Shown here one piece after another: positions 61,862 through 64,000 of a DNA stretch of 64,000 bases. The stretch comes from AP-15 sp963736715 (GTDB taxonomy: Bacteria > Pseudomonadota > Alphaproteobacteria > ATCC43930 > CGMCC-115725). The position numbers and the translations under genes were made by a program. Location: NCBI GenBank assembly GCA_963736715.1, contig CAVTQA010000022.1:186001-250000 (forward strand), written 5' to 3'. Every line of letters begins with the position of its first letter. Positions within the stretch are counted from its first letter, which is position 1. The notes beneath the pieces were generated by a model that was not told where the DNA came from, searched no databases, and was given only the letters and a program-made list of their open reading frames with translations.

Positions 61862-61905
61862 CTCCTGGAGGGAAGTGGATTCGAACCCTCGGTCCCCCGT
61901 GGGGA
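61862..61905 (-). repeat. T-arm-like repeat, copy F
   Basis: On the minus strand CACGGGGGACCGAGGGTTCG then AATCCACTTCCCTCCAGGAG CGAGTC. Followed by TGGTGCG as in copy A. Confidence 0.7.
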
Positions 61906-62069
61906 TGGGATTTTCGAGGCTGCCCCGTTTCGAGCTTTCGGGCACTGCCCCCCTGTGAGAAGGGCAGGCGCCTTTGCGAGAGCGAGCAAGGGTCCGAATC
62001 TCCGAATCGCGCTTTGCTCCAACATCTGGCCGGTTTGTGCTGTAGTTCGATCGGCTCGCCGCCGCTCCG

Positions 62070-62291
62070 CTATCTCCGCTCTTCGATCTCGGCGAGGGTA
62101 GTCCGCGCCATCTTGATCAGCTCGGATAGCTGACGCCGGCGAGCGATGGCCTCTGCGGTATAATGACCATGCCGGAGTGCGTTCGTGTTGCCGATGGGGG
62201 CGCCGCTTCGTATCCCTCCGGCGATGGCCGCCTTTTGTGAAAGGGTGTGACGGGGTGTGATTGCGCTGTGGTGCGAAACCGGTGTTTGCAC
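62070..62291 (-). CDS. Small hypothetical protein of the GNxNAxxHGxYTAEAIARRR type
   Basis: 73 residues; the core GAPIGNTNALRHGHYTAEAI then ARRRQLSELIKMARTTLAEI resembles short proteins common near IS elements and phage genes in Hyphomicrobiales (similar to the start of some terminase small-subunit-like proteins). Function unknown. The start overlaps the presumed IS66 leader, so the 5' end may be altered by that insertion. Confidence 0.5.
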   Translation of the reverse strand: MQTPVSHHSAITPRHTLSQKAAIAGGIRSGAPIGNTNALRHGHYTAEAIARRRQLSELIKMARTTLAEIEERR

Positions 62292-62310
62292 CGGTGCGAG
62301 AGACGGTGCG

Positions 62311-62689
62311 ATGGCAAGCGTCGAAGTGCTGGTTGGTCCCGCGCGGCGCCGCCGGTGGAGCGTCGAGCAGAAGCAGGCGATTGTGGCGGCGGCGTTCAGA
62401 TCCGGTGCCGTGGTGCGGGATGTGGCTCGGCAGGCCGATGTGACGGCGAGCTTGATCTACCGCTGGCGTCGGGATCTGCGGGCAGCGGCGAATGGCTTGG
62501 CGCAGGTGCTGGTGGCGCCCGCTGGCGATGGCGTTGCCGCACCGGCAGTCCTTGCACTCGATATTGAATTGCCGGCGATATTGAATTGCCGGCGATATTG
62601 AATTGCCGGGCAACGCCCGTGTGCGGATCCCGGCTTTGGTGCCACCGGCGTTGGCGGCCGCTGTCGTCGAGGCGCTGGCGCGACGATGA
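62311..62689 (+). pseudogene. IS66 TnpA (OrfA), frameshifted by a tandem triplication
   Basis: MASVEVLVGPARRRRWSVEQ and RDVARQADVTASLIYRWRRD form the helix-turn-helix. At LALDIELP a 17-bp unit is present three times (62559-62609), shifting the frame to a stop at 62601; removing two units restores GNARVRIPALVPPALAAAVV and a natural stop overlapping the tnpB start (ATGA at 62686). Confidence 0.8.
62559..62609 (+). repeat. Perfect triplication of a 17-bp unit
   Basis: CGATATTGAATTGCCGG three times head to tail. Confidence 0.95.
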
Positions 62690-62790
62690 TCCCGGTTCCG
62701 AGCGGGGTTCGAGTGTGGCTGGCGGTCGGCCGGACCGACATGGGCAAAGGCATGAACGGGCTGGCGCTGCAGGTGCAGCAAGCGTCCGAG
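62686..62790 (+). pseudogene. IS66 TnpB, N-terminal fragment
   Basis: MIPVPSGVRVWLAVGRTDMG KGMNGLALQVQQ is the conserved TnpB start. After that the sequence passes directly into TnpC-like DNA; the rest of TnpB and the start of TnpC are deleted. Confidence 0.75.
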
Positions 62791-62796
62791 CGCGGC

Positions 62797-62867
62797 CGCA
62801 AGGTGCTTGACCAGTTCAAGGTGCTTGACCAGTCAAGGTGCTTGACCAGTTCAAGGTGCTTGACCCG
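62797..62867 (+). repeat. Four tandem 17-18-bp units
   Basis: Units CGCAAGGTGCTTGACCAG, TTCAAGGTGCTTGACCAG, TCAAGGTGCTTGACCAG and TTCAAGGTGCTTGACCCG. They lie exactly at the tnpB/tnpC deletion junction. Confidence 0.95.
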
Positions 62868-62988
62868 TTAGAGCTGCAGCTCGAGGAGTTGCAGGCCGAT
62901 ACGAGCGCGAACGCGGCCGCTGCCGAGGAGAAGGCGGCCGGCGCTGTCATCAAGAGCTTGGCCCGCCGGCGGCCGGTGCGGGCACCCT

Positions 62989-63033
62989 TACCGGCCCATC
63001 TGCTACCGGCCCATCTGCTACCGGCCCATCTGC
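62989..63033 (+). repeat. Triplication of a 15-bp unit, in frame
   Basis: TACCGGCCCATCTGC three times; gives PAHLLPAHLLPAHLP in TnpC instead of a single PAHLP. Confidence 0.95.
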
Positions 63034-63292
63034 CGCGCGAGCGGGTCGTGATGCCGGCTCGATGCGCGTGCCTCGCCTGCGGCGGCAGGCTGGCGAAGCT
63101 CGGCGAGGACATCGCCGAGACACTGGAAATCATCCCGCGCCAAGGGAAGGTGATCCAGACGGTGCGGGAGAAATTCACTTGCCGGTCTTGCGAGAAAATC
63201 ACTCAGCCCCCGCTGCCGACCGGATCCACGGCGACGATGCGACCGTGCCGGTGCTGGCCAAAAACAAGGCCGTGACCGGGCGGCTGTGGACC

Positions 63293-63315
63293 GCCGCTTT
63301 CGCGAGGGCAGGCTC
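63293..63315 (-). repeat. Palindromic insert in IS66 TnpC
   Basis: On the minus strand GAGCCTGCCCTCGCGAAAGC plus GGC between CTCGGACATA and GGTCCACAGCCG. Removal joins GRLWT to YVRDD. GG follows. Antisense to the host gene. Confidence 0.9.
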
Positions 63316-63596
63316 TATGTCCGAGATGACCGGCCCTTTGGCGGCGGCAATCCGCCGGCCGCCATGTTTTTCTATTCGCGCGGCCGCGGCGGCGAGCATC
63401 CGCGCCGGCATCTTGCGGGCTGGGCCGGTATCCTGCAGGCCGACGCCGGCGCCTGTCCTCGGGCCGGCCAACGGCCGGACCCGGGGGCCGGGTTTGGCGA
63501 ATTGGACGAGGCGCGGCGAAGTCCGCGGCCCATTACCGAAGCCGCGTGCCGGGCCCACGGCCGGCGCAAGTTCTTTGTGCTGGCCGATCTGAGGCA

Positions 63597-63638
63597 GGGG
63601 CCACTCAGGGGCCACTCAGGAGCCACTCAGGGGCCACT
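63597..63638 (+). repeat. Four tandem 11-bp units
   Basis: GGGGCCACTCA repeated, third unit GGAGCCACTCA, fourth incomplete. Confidence 0.95.
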
Positions 63639-63699
63639 GGCGAATCGAGGCCGTTCGCCGCATCGACGAGATCTTCGCCGGCGAGCGCGAGATCGACGG

Positions 63700-63738
63700 T
63701 GCCGGACCTGAGTGCCGGGCCTGAGTGCCGGGCCTGAG
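63700..63738 (+). repeat. Three tandem 13-bp units
   Basis: TGCCGGACCTGAG then TGCCGGGCCTGAG twice. Confidence 0.95.
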
Positions 63739-64000
63739 CAGCGGCATGGTGCGCGCGCTCGGCCGTCCGACAGGAACCGATCAAGCCGCTGGTTGCCGCA
63801 CGGGAAGGCTGGATGCGAACCGAGCGCGCCCGGCTATCGCGCCCCGCCGACACCGCCGCCGACACCGCCAAGGCCATAGACGACATGGTGAAGCGCGGGC
63901 CGGCCTTGCCGAACGGGCAGTCCGTGGAATTGCAATCGGTCGCGGCGCGTGGTTATTCGCCGGCTCCGATCGGGGTGGGGAAGCGGCGCTGCGATGTTTA

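Larger units (their letters stand above)
62311..64000 (+). mobile_element. IS66-family element, degraded, runs off the window
   Basis: Contains in order remnants of tnpA, tnpB and tnpC. Left inverted repeat not fixed (near 62240-62300); the right end is outside. Five to six short tandem expansions and one palindromic insert have accumulated in it. Confidence 0.8.
62860..64000 (+). pseudogene. IS66 TnpC transposase, multiply frameshifted, 3' end outside window
   Basis: LDPLELQLEELQADTSANAA, the zinc-finger region CACLACGGRLAKLGEDIAET and TCRSCEKITQP, then in other frames VPVLAKNKAVTGRLWT, YVRDDRPFGG, AMFFYSRGRGGEHPRRHLAG WAGILQAD (DDE core), and ITEAACRAHGRRKFFVLADL. A 23-bp palindrome (63293-63315) separates RLWT from YVRDD. 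Tandem expansions at 62989, 63597 and 63700 add to the damage. Confidence 0.8.

Noticed and set aside
4151..61905. T-arm-like segments as real tRNA genes
   Set aside because: No D-arm, anticodon arm or matching 5' acceptor strand is found upstream of any copy, and flanks differ.
61935..61985. A further palindromic insert near the IS66 (CACTGCCCCCCTGTGAGAAG)
   Set aside because: It lacks the AGCCTG head and no interrupted host gene can be reconstructed; at most a decayed relative.

Overview
The window looks like a high-GC (roughly 60-65 %) alphaproteobacterial chromosome, most like the Hyphomicrobiales/Rhodospirillales. This rests on gene styles (queA, an MlaC-like protein, CoxE/isoquinoline-oxidoreductase-type molybdenum proteins, DUF3489-DUF2924-serine recombinase cassettes, ISAzo13/IS1595/IS66/IS110 transposases). 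No rRNA or tRNA gene was found, so rank is not fixed. It is an accessory, decaying region: perhaps a third of recognisable genes are intact, and most others carry one to three frameshifts, stops or truncations. Some frameshifts could be assembly errors (homopolymers), but truncations, nested IS elements and target-site duplications show real decay.

Layout. 0.5-3.7 kb: broken VOC and PIN genes, an IS5-like element whose middle is replaced by an IS481 fragment, a CBS remnant cut by that IS, and a Spy/CpxP-like gene. 4.2-16.9 kb, mostly intact: Rieske oxygenase, Tat-Hint protein (frameshifted), amidase, queA, ornithine cyclodeaminase-like, MlaC-like, msrA, ceramidase-like protein, lipoprotein (frameshifted), and a cytochrome P450 with a signal-like N-terminus. 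17.4-26.1 kb: ISAzo13, IS5-like and IS110 elements with gene debris (cupin, enoyl-CoA hydratase, CoxE, CheB, carboxymuconolactone decarboxylase). 26.5-36.4 kb: catabolic genes in decay (quinone oxidoreductase, FAH-family hydrolase, tautomerases, enoyl-CoA hydratases, molybdenum hydroxylase pair) with one IS1595. 36.7-43.2 kb and 48.4-51.6 kb: two inverted copies of a DUF3489-DUF2924-large serine recombinase cassette; the first is split by an IS1634-type element that itself holds an IS256. 43.9-47.7 kb: intact CMD, exported PPC, CNB-flavoprotein and zinc-finger genes. 52-58.8 kb: glycosyltransferase, a histidine kinase disrupted by a GIY-YIG-bearing element, truncated solute-binding protein, IS256 remnant, LLM and dienelactone hydrolase remnants. 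59-64 kb: DUF3047, HpcH/HpaI aldolase, pentapeptide-repeat protein, DUF2147, and a degraded IS66.

Most unusual signal. A 22-25 bp hairpin-forming sequence (AGCCTGCCCC-loop-GGGG) sits inside the transposase genes of at least seven different IS types, up to three times in one gene. Wherever the uninterrupted host sequence can be inferred, it is inserted immediately before a GG dinucleotide and no target duplication is seen. The same palindrome, full length and doubled, forms 63-bp inverted repeats flanking a 97-residue GIY-YIG nuclease gene (53.9-54.3 kb), which lies in a 751-bp element with CTAG target duplication that splits a histidine kinase gene. I infer that the short inserts are non-autonomous relatives of the GIY-YIG cassette. 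A second repeat family resembles a tRNA T-arm plus acceptor strand (eight copies) and lies at the downstream end of both recombinase cassettes, so it may be their attachment site or its remnant.
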